From assembly GCA_964057225.1 (NCBI GenBank), contig OZ059894.1, positions 1,798,001 through 1,862,000 on the forward strand: 64,000 bases of DNA, read 5' to 3'. Of the stretch, positions 22,601 to 36,855 are shown piece by piece; within the stretch, counting starts at the first letter, position 1; every line of letters begins with the position of its first letter. The notes beneath the pieces were generated by a model. The model had not been told where the DNA came from and did not search any database. It saw only the letters and a list, made by a program, of their open reading frames with translations. Source of the DNA: Auanema rhodensis. Lineage: Eukaryota > Nematoda > Chromadorea > Rhabditida > Rhabditidae. The position numbers were made by a program, and so were the translations under genes.

Positions 22601-25600
22601 GTATGTTTAGTTTCCATGTACACTCAACATAGCTTCCAAAAACATTTTGACAAAATTTTTTTCGAAAAATTTCAAAATAATTTAGCAGAAAGTAGATGTT
22701 TTTAGATTCCTTTTTTTAAGGCAAAGACGACGGACAATGTTATTCAACGAAAAAATTAATTCTTCAGGGTGAAAATTGAGGATATAAGTGTGAACTTATA
22801 TCAGTTGATATCTCGGTGCATTTTTAAGCTAGCGCAAATCTGATAACACAGATCGACGCAGCTTGAAAATCCGCATCGAATGCACTATACTACATTGAGG
22901 AACGCTTAATACAAAAATTAGTTATGATCGTTTGAAAAATGATGCATTAGTGTATGTTGAGTTTCCATGTACACTCAACATAGCTTCCAAAAACATTTTG
23001 ACAAAAATTTTTTCGAAAAATTTCAAAATAATTTAGCAGAAAGTAGATGTTTTTAGATTCCTTTTTTTAAGGCAAAGACGATGGACAATGTTATTCAACG
23101 AAAAAATTAATTCTTCAGGGTGAAAATCGAGGATATAAGTGTGAATTTATATCAGTTGATATCTCGGTGCATTTTTAAGCTAGCGCAAATCTGATAACAC
23201 AGATCGACGCAGCTTGAAAATCCGCATTGAATGCACTATACTTCATTGAAGAACGCTTAATACAAAAATTAGTTATGATCGTTTGAAAAATGATGCATTA
23301 GTGTATGTTGAGTTTCCATGTACACTCAACATAGCTTCCAAAAACATTTTGACAAAAATTTTTTCGAAAAATTTCAAAATAATTTAGCAGAAAGTAGATG
23401 TTTTTAGATTCCTTTTTTTAAGGCAAAGACGATGGACAATGTTATTCAACGAAAAAATTAATTCTTCAGGGTGAAAATCGAGGATATAAGTGTGAACTTA
23501 TATCAGTTGATATCTCGGTGCATTTTTAAGCTAGCGCAAATCTGATAACACAGATCGACGCAGCTTGAAAATCCGCATCGAATGCACTATACTACATTGA
23601 GGAACGCTTAATACAAAAATTAGTTATGATCGTTTGAAAAATGATGCATTAGTGTATGTTCAGTTTCCATGTACACTCAACATAGCTTCCAAAAACATTT
23701 TGACAAAAATTTTTTCGAAAAATTTCAAAATAATTTAGCAGAAAGTAGATGTTTTTAGATTCCTTTTTTTAAGGCAAAGACGATGGACAATGTTATTCAA
23801 CGAAAAAATTAATTCTTCAGGGTGAAAATCGAGGATATAAGTGTGAACTTATATCAGTTGATATCTCGGTGCATTTTTAAGCTAGCGCAAATTTGATAAC
23901 ACAGATCGACGCAGCTTGAAAATCCGCATCGAATGCACTATACTACATTGAGGAACGCTTAATACAAAAATTAGTTATGATCGTTTGAAAAATGATGCAT
24001 TAGTGTATGTTGAGTTTCCATGTACACTCAACATAGCTTCCAAAAACATTTTGACAAAAATTTTTTCGAAAAATTTCAAAATAATTTAGCAGAAAGTAGA
24101 TGTTTTTAGATTCCTTTTTTTAAGGCAAAGACGATGGACAATGTTATTCAACGAAAAAATTAATTCTTCAGGGTGAAAATCAAGGATATAAGTGTGAATT
24201 TATATCAGTTGATATCTCGGTGCATTTTTAAGCTAGCGCAAATCTGATAACACAGATCGACGCAGCTTGAAAATCCGCATTGAATGCACTATACTTCATT
24301 GAGGAACGCTTAATACAAAAATTAGTTATGATCGTTTGAAAAATGATGCATTAGTGTATGTTGAGTTTCCATGTACACTCAACATAGCTTCCAAAAACAT
24401 TTTGACAAAAATTTTTTCGAAAAATTTCAAAATAATTTAGCAGAAAGTAGATGTTTTCAGATTCCTTTTTTTAAGGCAAAGACGATGGACAATGTTATTC
24501 AACGAAAAAATTAATTCTTCAGGGTGAAAATCGAGGATATAAGTGTGAACTTATATCAGTTGATATCTCGGTGCATTTTTAAGCTAGCGCAAATCTGATA
24601 ACACAGATCGACGCAGCTTGAAAATCCGCATCGAATGCACTATACTACATTGAGGAACGCTTAATACAAAAATTAGTTATGATCGTTTGAAAAATGATGC
24701 ATTAGTGTATGTTCAGTTTCCATGTACACTCAACATAGCTTCCAAAAACATTTTGACAAAAATTTTTTCGAAAAATTTCAAAATAATTTAGCAGAAAGTA
24801 GATGTTTTTAGATTCCTTTTTTTGAGGCAAAGACGATGGACAATGTTATTCAACGAAAAAATTAATTCTTCAGGGTGAAAATCGAGGATATAAGTGTGAA
24901 CTTATATCAGTTGATATCTCGGTGCATTTTTAAGCTAGCGCAAATTTGATAACACAGATCGACGCAGCTTGAAAATCCGCATTGAATGCACTATACTACA
25001 TTGAGGAACGCTTAATACAAAAATTAGTTATGATCGTTTGAAAAATGATGCATTAGTGTATGTTGAGTTTCCATGTACACTCAACATAGCTTCCAAAAAC
25101 ATTTTGACAAAAATTTTTTCGAAAAATTTCAGAATAATTTAGCAGAAAGTAGATGTTTTTAGATTTCTTTTTTTAAGGCAAAGACGATGGACAATGTTAT
25201 TCAACGAAAAAATTAATTCTTCAGGGTGAAAATCGAGGATATAAGTGTGAACTTATATCAGTTGATATCTCGGTGCATTTTTAAGCTAGCGCAAATCTGA
25301 TAACACAGATCGACGCAGCTTGAAAATCCGCATCGAATGCACTATACTACATTGAGGAACGCTTAATACAAAAATTAGTTATGATCGTTTGAAAAATGAT
25401 GCATTAGTGTATGTTTAGTTTCCATGTACACTCAACATAGCTTCCAAAAACATTTTGACAAAATTTTTTTCGAAAAATTTCAAAATAATTTAGCAGAAAG
25501 TAGATGTTTTTAGATTCCTTTTTTTAAGGCAAAGACGATGGACAATGTTATTCAACGAAAAAATTAATTCTTCAGGGTGAAAATCGAGGATATAAGTGTG

Positions 25601-26676
25601 AACTTATATCAGTTGATATCTCGGTGCATTTTTAAGCTAGCGCAAATTTGATAACACAGATCGACGCAGCTTGAAAATCCGCATCGAATGCACTATACTA
25701 CATTGAGGAACGCTTAATACAAAAATTAGTTATGATCGTTTGAAAAATGATGCATTAGTGTATGTTGAGTTTCCATGTACACTCAACATAGCTTCCAAAA
25801 ACATTTTGACAAAAATTTTTTCGAAAAATTTCAAAATAATTTAGCAGAAAATAGATGTTTTTAGATTCCTTTTTTTAAGGCAAAGACGATGGACAATGTT
25901 ATTCAACGAAAAAATTAATTCTTCAGGGTGAAAATCGAGGATATAAGTGTGAACTTATATCAGTTGATATCTCGGTGCATTTTTAAGCTAGCGCAAATCT
26001 GATAACACAGATCGACGCAGCTTGAAAATCCGCATCGAATGCACTATACTACATTGAGGAACGCTTAATACAAAAATTAGTTATGATCGTTTGAAAAATG
26101 ATGCATTAGTGTATGTTGAGTTTCCATGTACACTCAACATAGCTTCCAAAAACATTTTGACAAAAATTTTTTCGAAAAATTTCAAAATAATTTAGCAGAA
26201 AGTAGATGTTTTTAGATTCCTTTTTTTAAGGCAAAGACGATGGACAATGTTATTCAACGAAAAAATTAATTCTTCAGGGTGAAAATCGAGGATATAAGTG
26301 TGAACTTATATCAGTTGATATCTCGGTGCATTTTTAAGCTAGCGCAAATCTGATAACACAGATCGACGCAGCTTGAAAATCCGCATCGAATGCACTATAC
26401 TACATTGAGAAACGCTTAATACAAAAATTAGTTATGATCGTTTGAAAAATGATGCATTAGTGTATGTTTAGTTTCCATGTACACTCAACATAGCTTCCAA
26501 AAACATTTTGACAAAATTTTTTTCGAAAAATTTCAAAATAATTTAGCAGAAAGTAGATGTTTTTAGATTCCTTTTTTTAAGGCAAAGACGACGGACAATG
26601 TTATTCAACGAAAAAATTAATTCTTCAGGGTGAAAATCGAGGATATAAGTGTGAACTTATATCAGTTGATATCTCG
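19657..26676 (+). repeat. Family 1 block, copies 57-76
   Basis: Order: 57 chimera (family 2 left end p79T/p85A, right part p210C, p253C, p331T); 58 p62T, p77T, p84A; 59 p144C; 60 p62T, p77T, p89A, p224A; 61 M with p143C; 62 p62T, p211G; 63 p144T with A marks; 64 G0; 65 p144T with A marks and private p20G; 66 G0 with p331T; 67 p84A type; 68 p144C; 69 p25T; 70 p62T, p77T, p239C; 71 p144C; 72 p25T, p62T, p211G; 73 p144T; 74 p25T, p228A; 75 G0; 76 p144T with A marks and p85A. The same unit types as in 9479-17901 occur in partly shuffled order. Confidence 0.82.
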
Positions 26677-29600
26677 GTGCATTTTTAAGCTAGCGCAAAT
26701 CTGATAACACAGATCGACGCAGCTTGAAAATCCGCATCGAATGCACTATACTACTTTGAGAAACGCTTAATACAAAAATTAGTTATGATCGTTTGAAAAA
26801 TGATGCATTAGTGTATGTTGAGTTTCCATGTACACTCAACATAGCTTCCAAAAACATTTTGACAAAAATTTTTTCGAAAAATTTCAAAATAATTTAGCAG
26901 AAAGTAGATGTTTTTAGATTCCTTTTTTTAAGGCAAAGACGATAGACAATGTTATTCAACGAAAAAATTAATTCTTCAGGGTGAAAATCGAGGATATAAG
27001 TGTGAACTTATATCACTTGATATCTCGGTGCATTTTTAAGCTAGCGCAAATCTGATAACACAGATCGACGCAGCTTGAAAATCCGCATCGAATGCATTAT
27101 ACTACTTTGAGAAACGCTTAATACAAAAATTAGTTATGATCGTTTGAAAAATGATGCATTAGTGTATGTTGAGTTTCCATGTACACTCAACATAGCTTCC
27201 AAAAACATTTTGACAAAATTTTTTTCGAAAAATTTCAAAATAATTTAGCAGAAAGTAGATGTTTTTAGATTCCTTTTTTTAAGGCAAAGACGACGGACAA
27301 TGTTATTCAACGAAAAAATTAATTCTTCAGGGTGAAAATCGAGGATATAAGTGTGAACTTATATCAGTTGATATCTCGGTGCATTTTTAAGCTAGCGCAA
27401 ATCTGATAACACAGATCGACGCAGCTTGAAAATCCGCATCGAATGCACTATACTACTTTGAGAAACGCTTAATACAAAAATTAGTTATGATCGTTTGAAA
27501 AATGATGCATTAGTGTATGTTGAGTTTCCATGTACACTCAACATAGCTTCCAAAAACATTTTGACAAAAATTTTTTCGAAAAATTTCTAAATAATTTAGC
27601 AAAAAGTAGATGTTTTTAGATTCCTTTTTTTAAGGCAAAGACGATAGACAATGTTATTCAACGAAAAAATTAATTCTTCAGGGTGAAAATCGAGGATATA
27701 AGTGTGAACTTATATCAGTTGATATCTCGGTGCATTTTTAAGCTAGCGCAAATCTGATAACACAGATCGACGCAGCTTGAAAATCCGCATCGAATGCACT
27801 ATACTACTTTGAGAAACGCTTAATACAAAAATTAGTTATGATCGTTTGAAAAATGATGCATTAGTGTATGTTGAGTTTCCATGTACACTCAACATAGCTT
27901 CCAAAAACATTTTGACAAAAATTTTTTCGAAAAATTTCAAAATAATTTAGCAGAAAGTAGATGTTTTTAGATTCCTTTTTTTAAGGCAAAGACGATAGAC
28001 AATGTTATTCAACGAAAAAATTAATTCTTCAGGGTGAAAATCGAGGATATAAGTGTGAACTTATATCACTTGATATCTCGGTGCATTTTTAAGCTAGCGC
28101 AAATCTGATAACACAGATCGACGCAGCTTGAAAATCCGCATCGAATGCACTATACTACTTTGAGAAACGCTTAATACAAAAATTAGTTATGATCGTTTGA
28201 AAAATGATGCATTAGTGTATGTTGAGTTTCCATGTACACTCAACATAGCTTCCAAAAACATTTTGACAAAATTTTTTTCGAAAAATTTCAAAATAATTTA
28301 GCAGAAAGTAGATGTTTTTAGATTCCTTTTTTTAAGGCAATGACGACGGACAATGTTATTCAACGAAAAAATTAATTCTTCAGGGTGAAAATCGAGGATA
28401 TAAGTGTGAACTTATATCAGTTGATATCTCGGTGCATTTTTAAGCTAGCGCAAATCTGATAACACAGATCGACGCAGCTTGAAAATCCGCATCGAATGCA
28501 CTATACTACTTTGAGAAACGCTTAATACAAAAATTAGTTATGATCGTTTGAAAAATGATGCATTAGTGTATGTTGAGTTTCCATGTACACTCAACATAGC
28601 TTCCAAAAACATTTTGACAAAAATTTTTTCGAAAAATTTCTAAATAATTTAGCAAAAAGTAGATGTTTTTAGATTCCTTTTTTTAAGGCAAAGACGATAG
28701 ACAATGTTATTCAACGAAAAAATTAATTCTTCAGGGTGAAAATCGAGGATATAAGTGTGAACTTATATCAGTTGATATCTCGGTGCATTTTTAAGCTAGC
28801 GCAAATCTGATAACACAGATCGACGCAGCTTGAAAATCCGCATCGAATGCACTATACTACTTTGAGAAACGCTTAATACAAAAATTAGTTATGATCGTTT
28901 GAAAAATGATGCATTAGTGTATGTTGAGTTTCCATGTACACTCAACATAGCTTCCAAAAACATTTTGACAAAAATTTTTTCGAAAAATTTCTAAATAATT
29001 TAGCAAAAAGTAGATGTTTTTAGATTCCTTTTTTTAAGGCAAAGACGATAGACAATGTTATTCAACGAAAAAATTAATTCTTCAGGGTGAAAATCGAGGA
29101 TATAAGTGTGAACTTATATCAGTTGATATCTCGGTGCATTTTTAAGCTAGCGCAAATCTGATAACACAGATCGACGCAGCTTGAAAATCCGCATCGAATG
29201 CACTATACTACTTTGAGAAACGCTTAATACAAAAATTAGTTATGATCGTTTGAAAAATGATGCATTAGTGTATGTTGAGTTTCCATGTACACTCAACATA
29301 GCTTCCAAAAACATTTTGACAAAAATTTTTTCGAAAAATTTCAAAATAATTTAGCAGAAAGTAGATGTTTTTAGATTCCTTTTTTTAAGGCAAAGACGAT
29401 AGACAATGTTATTCAACGAAAAAATTAATTCTTCAGGGTGAAAATCGAGGATATAAGTGTGAACTTATATCACTTGATATCTCGGTGCATTTTTAAGCTA
29501 GCGCAAATCTGATAACACAGATCGACGCAGCTTGAAAATCCGCATCGTATGCACTATACTACTTTGAGAAACGCTTAATACAAAAATTAGTTATGATCGT

Positions 29601-29835
29601 TTGAAAAATGATGCATTAGTGTATGTTGAGTTTCCATGTACACTCAACATAGCTTCCAAAAACATTTTGACAAAATTTTTTTCGAAAAATTTCAAAATAA
29701 TTTAGCAGAAAGTAGATGTTTTTAGTTTCCTTTTTTTAAGGCAATGACGACGGACAATGGTATTCAACGAAAAAATTAATTCTTCAGGGTGAAAATCGAG
29801 GATATAAGTGTGAACTTATATCAGTTGATATCTCG
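26677..29835 (+). repeat. 9-mer higher-order repeat, copy I (3159 bp)
   Basis: Copies 77-85 read C, A*, B, C, At, B, B, C, Ag. Copy 85 (the Ag unit) carries p242T (TAGTTTCC) and a private p64T. The same nine-unit order is found at 32293-35451 and 36856-40014, so this is the basic higher-order unit of the central region. Confidence 0.88.
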
Positions 29836-32292
29836 GTGCATTTTTAAGCTAGCGCAAATCTGATAACACAGATCGACGCAGCTTGAAAATCCGCATCGAA
29901 TGCACTATACTACTTTGAGAAACGCTTAATACAAAAATTAGTTATGATCGTTTGAAAAATGATGCATTAGTGTATGTTGAGTTTCCATGTACACTCAACA
30001 TAGCTTCCAAAAACATTTTGACAAAAATTTTTTCGAAAAATTTCAAAATAATTTAGCAGAAAGTAGATGTTTTTAGATTCCTTTTTTTAAGGCAAAGACG
30101 ATAGACAATGTTATTCAACGAAAAAATTAATTCTTCAGGGTGAAAATCGAGGATATAAGTGTGAACTTATATCACTTGATATCTCGGTGCATTTTTAAGC
30201 TAGCGCAAATCTGATAACACAGATCGACGCAGCTTGAAAATCCGCATCGAATGCATTATACTACTTTGAGAAACGCTTAATACAAAAATTAGTTATGATC
30301 GTTTGAAAAATGATGCATTAGTGTATGTTGAGTTTCCATGTACACTCAACATAGCTTCCAAAAACATTTTGACAAAATTTTTTTCGAAAAATTTCAAAAT
30401 AATTTAGCAGAAAGTAGATGTTTTTAGATTCCTTTTTTTAAGGCAAAGACGACGGACAATGTTATTCAACGAAAAAATTAATTCTTCAGGGTGCAAATCG
30501 AGGATATAAGTGTGAACTTATATCAGTTGATATCTCGGTGCATTTTTAAGCTAGCGCAAATCTGATAACACAGATCGACGCAGCTTGAAAATCCGCATCG
30601 AATGCACTATACTACTTTGAGAAACGCTTAATACAAAAATTAGTTATGATCGTTTGAAAAATGATGCATTAGTGTATGTTGAGTTTCCATGTACACTCAA
30701 CATAGCTTCCAAAAACATTTTGACAAAAATTTTTTCGAAAAATTTCTAAATAATTTAGCAAAAAGTAGATGTTTTTAGATTCCTTTTTTTAAGGCAAAGA
30801 CGATAGACAATGTTATTCAACGAAAAAATTAATTCTTCAGGGTGAAAATCGAGGATATAAGTGTGAACTTATATCAGTTGATATCTCGGTGCATTTTTAA
30901 GCTAGCGCAAATCTGTTAACACAGATCGACGCAGCTTGAAAATCCGCATCGAATGCACTATACTACTTTGAGAAACGCTTAATACAAAAATTAGTTATGA
31001 TCGTTTGAAAAATGATGCATTAGTGTATGTTGAGTTTCCATGTACACTCAACATAGCTTCCAAAAACATTTTGACAAAAATTTTTTCGAAAAATTTCAAA
31101 ATAATTTAGCAGAAAGTAGATGTTTTTAGATTCCTTTTTTTAAGGCAAAGACGATAGACAATGTTATTCAACGAAAAAATTAATTCTTCAGGGTGAAAAT
31201 CGAGGATATAAGTGTGAACTTATATCACTTGATATCTCGGTGCATTTTTAAGCTAGCGCAAATCTGATAACACAGATCGACGCAGCTTGAAAATCCGCAT
31301 CGAATGCACTATACTACTTTGAGAAACGCTTAATACAAAAATTAGTTATGATCGTTTGAAAAATGATGCATTAGTGTATGTTGAGTTTCCATGTACACTC
31401 AACATAGCTTCCAAAAACATTTTGACAAAAATTTTTTCGAAAAATTTCTAAATAATTTAGCAAAAAGTAGATGTTTTTAGATTCCTTTTTTTAAGGCAAA
31501 GACGATAGACAATGTTATTCAACGAAAAAATTAATTCTTCAGGGTGAAAATCGAGGATATAAGTGTGAACTTATATCAGTTGATATCTCGGTGCATTTTT
31601 AAGCTAGCGCAAATCTGATAACACAGATCGACGCAGCTTGAAAATCCGCATCGAATGCACTATACTACTTTGAGAAACGCTTAATACAAAAATTAGTTAT
31701 GATCGTTTGAAAAATGATGCATTAGTGTATGTTGAGTTTCCATGTACACTCAACATAGCTTCCAAAAACATTTTGACAAAAATTTTTTCGAAAAATTTCA
31801 AAATAATTTAGCAGAAAGTAGATGTTTTTAGATTCCTTTTTTTAAGGCAAAGACGATAGACAATGTTATTCAACGAAAAAATTAATTCTTCAGGGTGAAA
31901 ATCGAGGATATAAGTGTGAACTTATATCACTTGATATCTCGGTGCATTTTTAAGCTAGCGCAAATCTGATAACACAGATCGACGCAGCTTGAAAATCCGC
32001 ATCGAATGCACTATACTACTTTGAGAAACGCTTAATACAAAAATTAGTTATGATCGTTTGAAAAATGATGCATTAGTGTATGTTGAGTTTCCATGTACAC
32101 TCAACATAGCTTCCAAAAACATTTTGACAAAATTTTTTTCGAAAAATTTCAAAATAATTTAGCAGAAAGTAGATGTTTTTAGTTTCCTTTTTTTAAGGCA
32201 ATGACGACGGACAATGGTATTCAACGAAAAAATTAATTCTTCAGGGTGAAAATCGAGGATATAAGTGTGAACTTATATCAGTTGATATCTCG
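29836..32292 (+). repeat. 7-mer deletion derivative of the 9-mer (2457 bp)
   Basis: Copies 86-92 read C, A*, B, C, B, C, Ag, which is the 9-mer with its fifth and sixth units (At, B) removed. Copy 89 shares a loop change (p28T, CTGTTAAC) with copy 96, the fourth unit of the next 9-mer. Copy 92 shares p242T with copies 85 and 101. Copy 87 has a private change (GTGCAAATC near p309). A two-unit loss by unequal exchange explains it. Confidence 0.85.
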
Positions 32293-35200
32293 GTGCATTT
32301 TTAAGCTAGCGCAAATCTGATAACACAGATCGACGCAGCTTGAAAATCCGCATCGAATGCACTATACTACTTTGAGAAACGCTTAATACAAAAATTAGTT
32401 ATGATCGTTTGAAAAATGATGCATTAGTGTATGTTGAGTTTCCATGTACACTCAACATAGCTTCCAAAAACATTTTGACAAAAATTTTTTCGAAAAATTT
32501 CAAAATAATTTAGCAGAAAGTAGATGTTTTTAGATTCCTTTTTTTAAGGCAAAGACGATAGACAATGTTATTCAACGAAAAAATTAATTCTTCAGGGTGA
32601 AAATCGAGGATATAAGTGTGAACTTATATCACTTGATATCTCGGTGCATTTTTAAGCTAGCGCAAATCTGATAACACAGATCGACGCAGCTTGAAAATCC
32701 GCATCGAATGCATTATACTACTTTGAGAAACGCTTAATACAAAAATTAGTTATGATCGTTTGAAAAATGATGCATTAGTGTATGTTGAGTTTCCATGTAC
32801 ACTCAACATAGCTTCCAAAAACATTTTGACAAAATTTTTTTCGAAAAATTTCAAAATAATTTAGCAGAAAGTAGATGTTTTTAGATTCCTTTTTTTAAGG
32901 CAAAGACGACGGACAATGTTATTCAACGAAAAAATTAATTCTTCAGGGTGAAAATCGAGGATATAAGTGTGAACTTATATCAGTTGATATCTCGGTGCAT
33001 TTTTAAGCTAGCGCAAATCTGATAACACAGATCGACGCAGCTTGAAAATCCGCATCGAATGCACTATACTACTTTGAGAAACGCTTAATACAAAAATTAG
33101 TTATGATCGTTTGAAAAATGATGCATTAGTGTATGTTGAGTTTCCATGTACACTCAACATAGCTTCCAAAAACATTTTGACAAAAATTTTTTCGAAAAAT
33201 TTCTAAATAATTTAGCAAAAAGTAGATGTTTTTAGATTCCTTTTTTTAAGGCAAAGACGATAGACAATGTTATTCAACGAAAAAATTAATTCTTCAGGGT
33301 GAAAATCGAGGATATAAGTGTGAACTTATATCAGTTGATATCTCGGTGCATTTTTAAGCTAGCGCAAATCTGTTAACACAGATCGACGCAGCTTGAAAAT
33401 CCGCATCGAATGCACTATACTACTTTGAGAAACGCTTAATACAAAAATTAGTTATGATCGTTTGAAAAATGATGCATTAGTGTATGTTGAGTTTCCATGT
33501 ACACTCAACATAGCTTCCAAAAACATTTTGACAAAAATTTTTTCGAAAAATTTCAAAATAATTTAGCAGAAAGTAGATGTTTTTAGATTCCTTTTTTTAA
33601 GGCAAAGACGATAGACAATGTTATTCAACGAAAAAATTAATTCTTCAGGGTGAAAATCGAGGATATAAGTGTGAACTTATATCACTTGATATCTCGGTGC
33701 ATTTTTAAGCTAGCGCAATTCTGATAACACAGATCGACGCAGCTTGAAAATCCGCATCGAATGCACTATACTACTTTGAGAAACGCTTAATACAAAAATT
33801 AGTTATGATCGTTTGAAAAATGATGCATTAGTGTATGTTGAGTTTCCATGTACACTCAACATAGCTTCCAAAAACATTTTGACAAAATTTTTTTCGAAAA
33901 ATTTCAAAATAATTTAGCAGAAAGTAGATGTTTTTAGATTCCTTTTTTTAAGGCAATGACGACGGACAATGTTATTCAACGAAAAAATTAATTCTTCAGG
34001 GTGAAAATCGAGGATATAAGTGTGAACTTATATCAGTTGATATCTCGGTGCATTTTTAAGCTAGCGCAAATCTGATAACACAGATCGACGCAGCTTGAAA
34101 ATCCGCATCGAATGCACTATACTACTTTGAGAAACGCTTAATACAAAAATTAGTTATGATCGTTTGAAAAATGATGCATTAGTGTATGTTGAGTTTCCAT
34201 GTACACTCAACATAGCTTCCAAAAACATTTTGACAAAAATTTTTTCGAAAAATTTCTAAATAATTTAGCAAAAAGTAGATGTTTTTAGATTCCTTTTTTT
34301 AAGGCAAAGACGATAGACAATGTTATTCAACGAAAAAATTAATTCTTCAGGGTGAAAATCGAGGATATAAGTGTGAACTTATATCAGTTGATATCTCGGT
34401 GCATTTTTAAGCTAGCGCAAATCTGATAACACAGATCGACGCAGCTTGAAAATCCGCATCGAATGCACTATACTACTTTGAGAAACGCTTAATACAAAAA
34501 TTAGTTATGATCGTTTGAAAAATGATGCATTAGTGTATGTTGAGTTTCCATGTACACTCAACATAGCTTCCAAAAACATTTTGACAAAAATTTTTTCGAA
34601 AAATTTCTAAATAATTTAGCAAAAAGTAGATGTTTTTAGATTCCTTTTTTTAAGGCAAAGACGATAGACAATGTTATTCAACGAAAAAATTAATTCTTCA
34701 GGGTGAAAATCGAGGATATAAGTGTGAACTTATATCAGTTGATATCTCGGTGCATTTTTAAGCTAGCGCAAATCTGATAACACAGATCGACGCAGCTTGA
34801 AAATCCGCATCGAATGCACTATACTACTTTGAGAAACGCTTAATACAAAAATTAGTTATGATCGTTTGAAAAATGATGCATTAGTGTATGTTGAGTTTCC
34901 ATGTACACTCAACATAGCTTCCAAAAACATTTTGACAAAAATTTTTTCGAAAAATTTCAAAATAATTTAGCAGAAAGTAGATGTTTTTAGATTCCTTTTT
35001 TTAAGGCAAAGACGATAGACAATGTTATTCAACGAAAAAATTAATTCTTCAGGGTGAAAATCGAGGATATAAGTGTGAACTTATATCACTTGATATCTCG
35101 GTGCATTTTTAAGCTAGCGCAAATCTGATAACACAGATCGACGCAGCTTGAAAATCCGCATCGAATGCACTATACTACTTTGAGAAACGCTTAATACAAA

Positions 35201-35451
35201 AATTAGTTATGATCGTTTGAAAAATGATGCATTAGTGTATGTTGAGTTTCCATGTACACTCAACATAGCTTCCAAAAACATTTTGACAAAATTTTTTTCG
35301 AAAAATTTCAAAATAATTTAGCAGAAAGTAGATGTTTTTAGTTTCCTTTTTTTAAGGCAATGACGACGGACAATGGTATTCAACGAAAAAATTAATTCTT
35401 CAGGGTGAAAATCGAGGATATAAGTGTGAACTTATATCAGTTGATATCTCG
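32293..35451 (+). repeat. 9-mer higher-order repeat, copy II (3159 bp)
   Basis: Copies 93-101 read C, A*, B, C, At, B, B, C, Ag. Copy 96 has p28T (shared with copy 89), copy 97 has p23T (GCAATTCTG, also in B copies 123 and 131), and copy 101 has p242T (shared with 85 and 92). Confidence 0.88.
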
Positions 35452-36855
35452 GTGCATTTTTAAGCTAGCGCAAATCTGATAACACAGATCGACGCAGCTT
35501 GAAAATCCGCATCGAATGCACTATACTACTTTGAGAAACGCTTAATACAAAAATTAGTTATGATCGTTTGAAAAATGATGCATTAGTGTATGTTGAGTTT
35601 CCATGTACACTCAACATAGCTTCCAAAAACATTTTGACAAAAATTTTTTCGAAAAATTTCTAAATAATTTAGCAAAAAGTAGATGTTTTTAGATTCCTTT
35701 TTTTAAGGCAAAGACGATAGACAATGTTATTCAACGAAAAAATTAATTCTTCAGGGTGAAAATCGAGGATATAAGTGTGAACTTATATCAGTTGATATCT
35801 CGGTGCATTTTTAAGCTAGCGCAAATCTGATAACACAGATCGACGCAGCTTGAAAATCCGCATCGAATGCACTATACTACTTTGAGAAACGCTTAATACA
35901 AAAATTAGTTATGATCGTTTGAAAAATGATGCATTAGTGTATGTTGAGTTTCCATGTACACTCAACATAGCTTCCAAAAACATTTTGACAAAAATTTTTT
36001 CGAAAAATTTCAAAATAATTTAGCAGAAAGTAGATGTTTTTAGATTCCTTTTTTTAAGGCAAAGACGATAGACAATGTTATTCAACGAAAAAATTAATTC
36101 TTCAGGGTGAAAATCGAGGATATAAGTGTGAACTTATATCACTTGATATCTCGGTGCATTTTTAAGCTAGCGCAAATCTGATAACACAGATCGACGCAGC
36201 TTGAAAATCCGCATCGAATGCACTATACTACTTTGAGAAACGCTTAATACAAAAATTAGTTATGATCGTTTGAAAAATGATGCATTAGTGTATGTTTAGT
36301 TTCCATGTACACTCAACATAGCTTCCAAAAACATTTTGACAAAAATTTTTTCGAAAAATTTCAAAATAATTTAGCAGAAAGTAGATGTTTTTAGATTCCT
36401 TTTTTTAAGGCAAAGACGATAGACAATGTTATTCAACGAAAAAATTAATTCTTCAGGGTGAAAATCGAGGATATAAGTGTGAACTTATATCAGTTGATAT
36501 CTCGGTGCATTTTTAAGCTAGCGCAAATCTGATAACACAGATCGACGCAGCTTGAAAATCCGCATCGAATGCACTATACTACATTGAGAAACGCTTAATA
36601 CAAAAATTAGTTATGATCGTTTGAAAAATGATGCATTAGTGTATGTTTAGTTTCCATGTACACTCAACATAGCTTCCAAAAACATTTTGACAAAATTTTT
36701 TTCGAAAAATTTCAAAATAATTTAGCAGAAAGTAGATGTTTTTAGATTCCTTTTTTTAAGGCAAAGACGACGGACAATGTTATTCAACGAAAAAATTAAT
36801 TCTTCAGGGTGAAAATCGAGGATATAAGTGTGAACTTATATCAGTTGATATCTCG
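35452..36855 (+). repeat. Copies 102-105, linker between 9-mers
   Basis: Order B, C, chimera, p144T type A. Copy 104 combines p79T/p85A (family 2) with p144T (family 1), p192A and p268A. Copy 105 has p79A, p85A, p144T, p192T and p267C, the same type as copy 76, and like it directly precedes a 9-mer. These two copies are the only family 1-type material between 26.7 and 44.2 kb. Confidence 0.8.
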
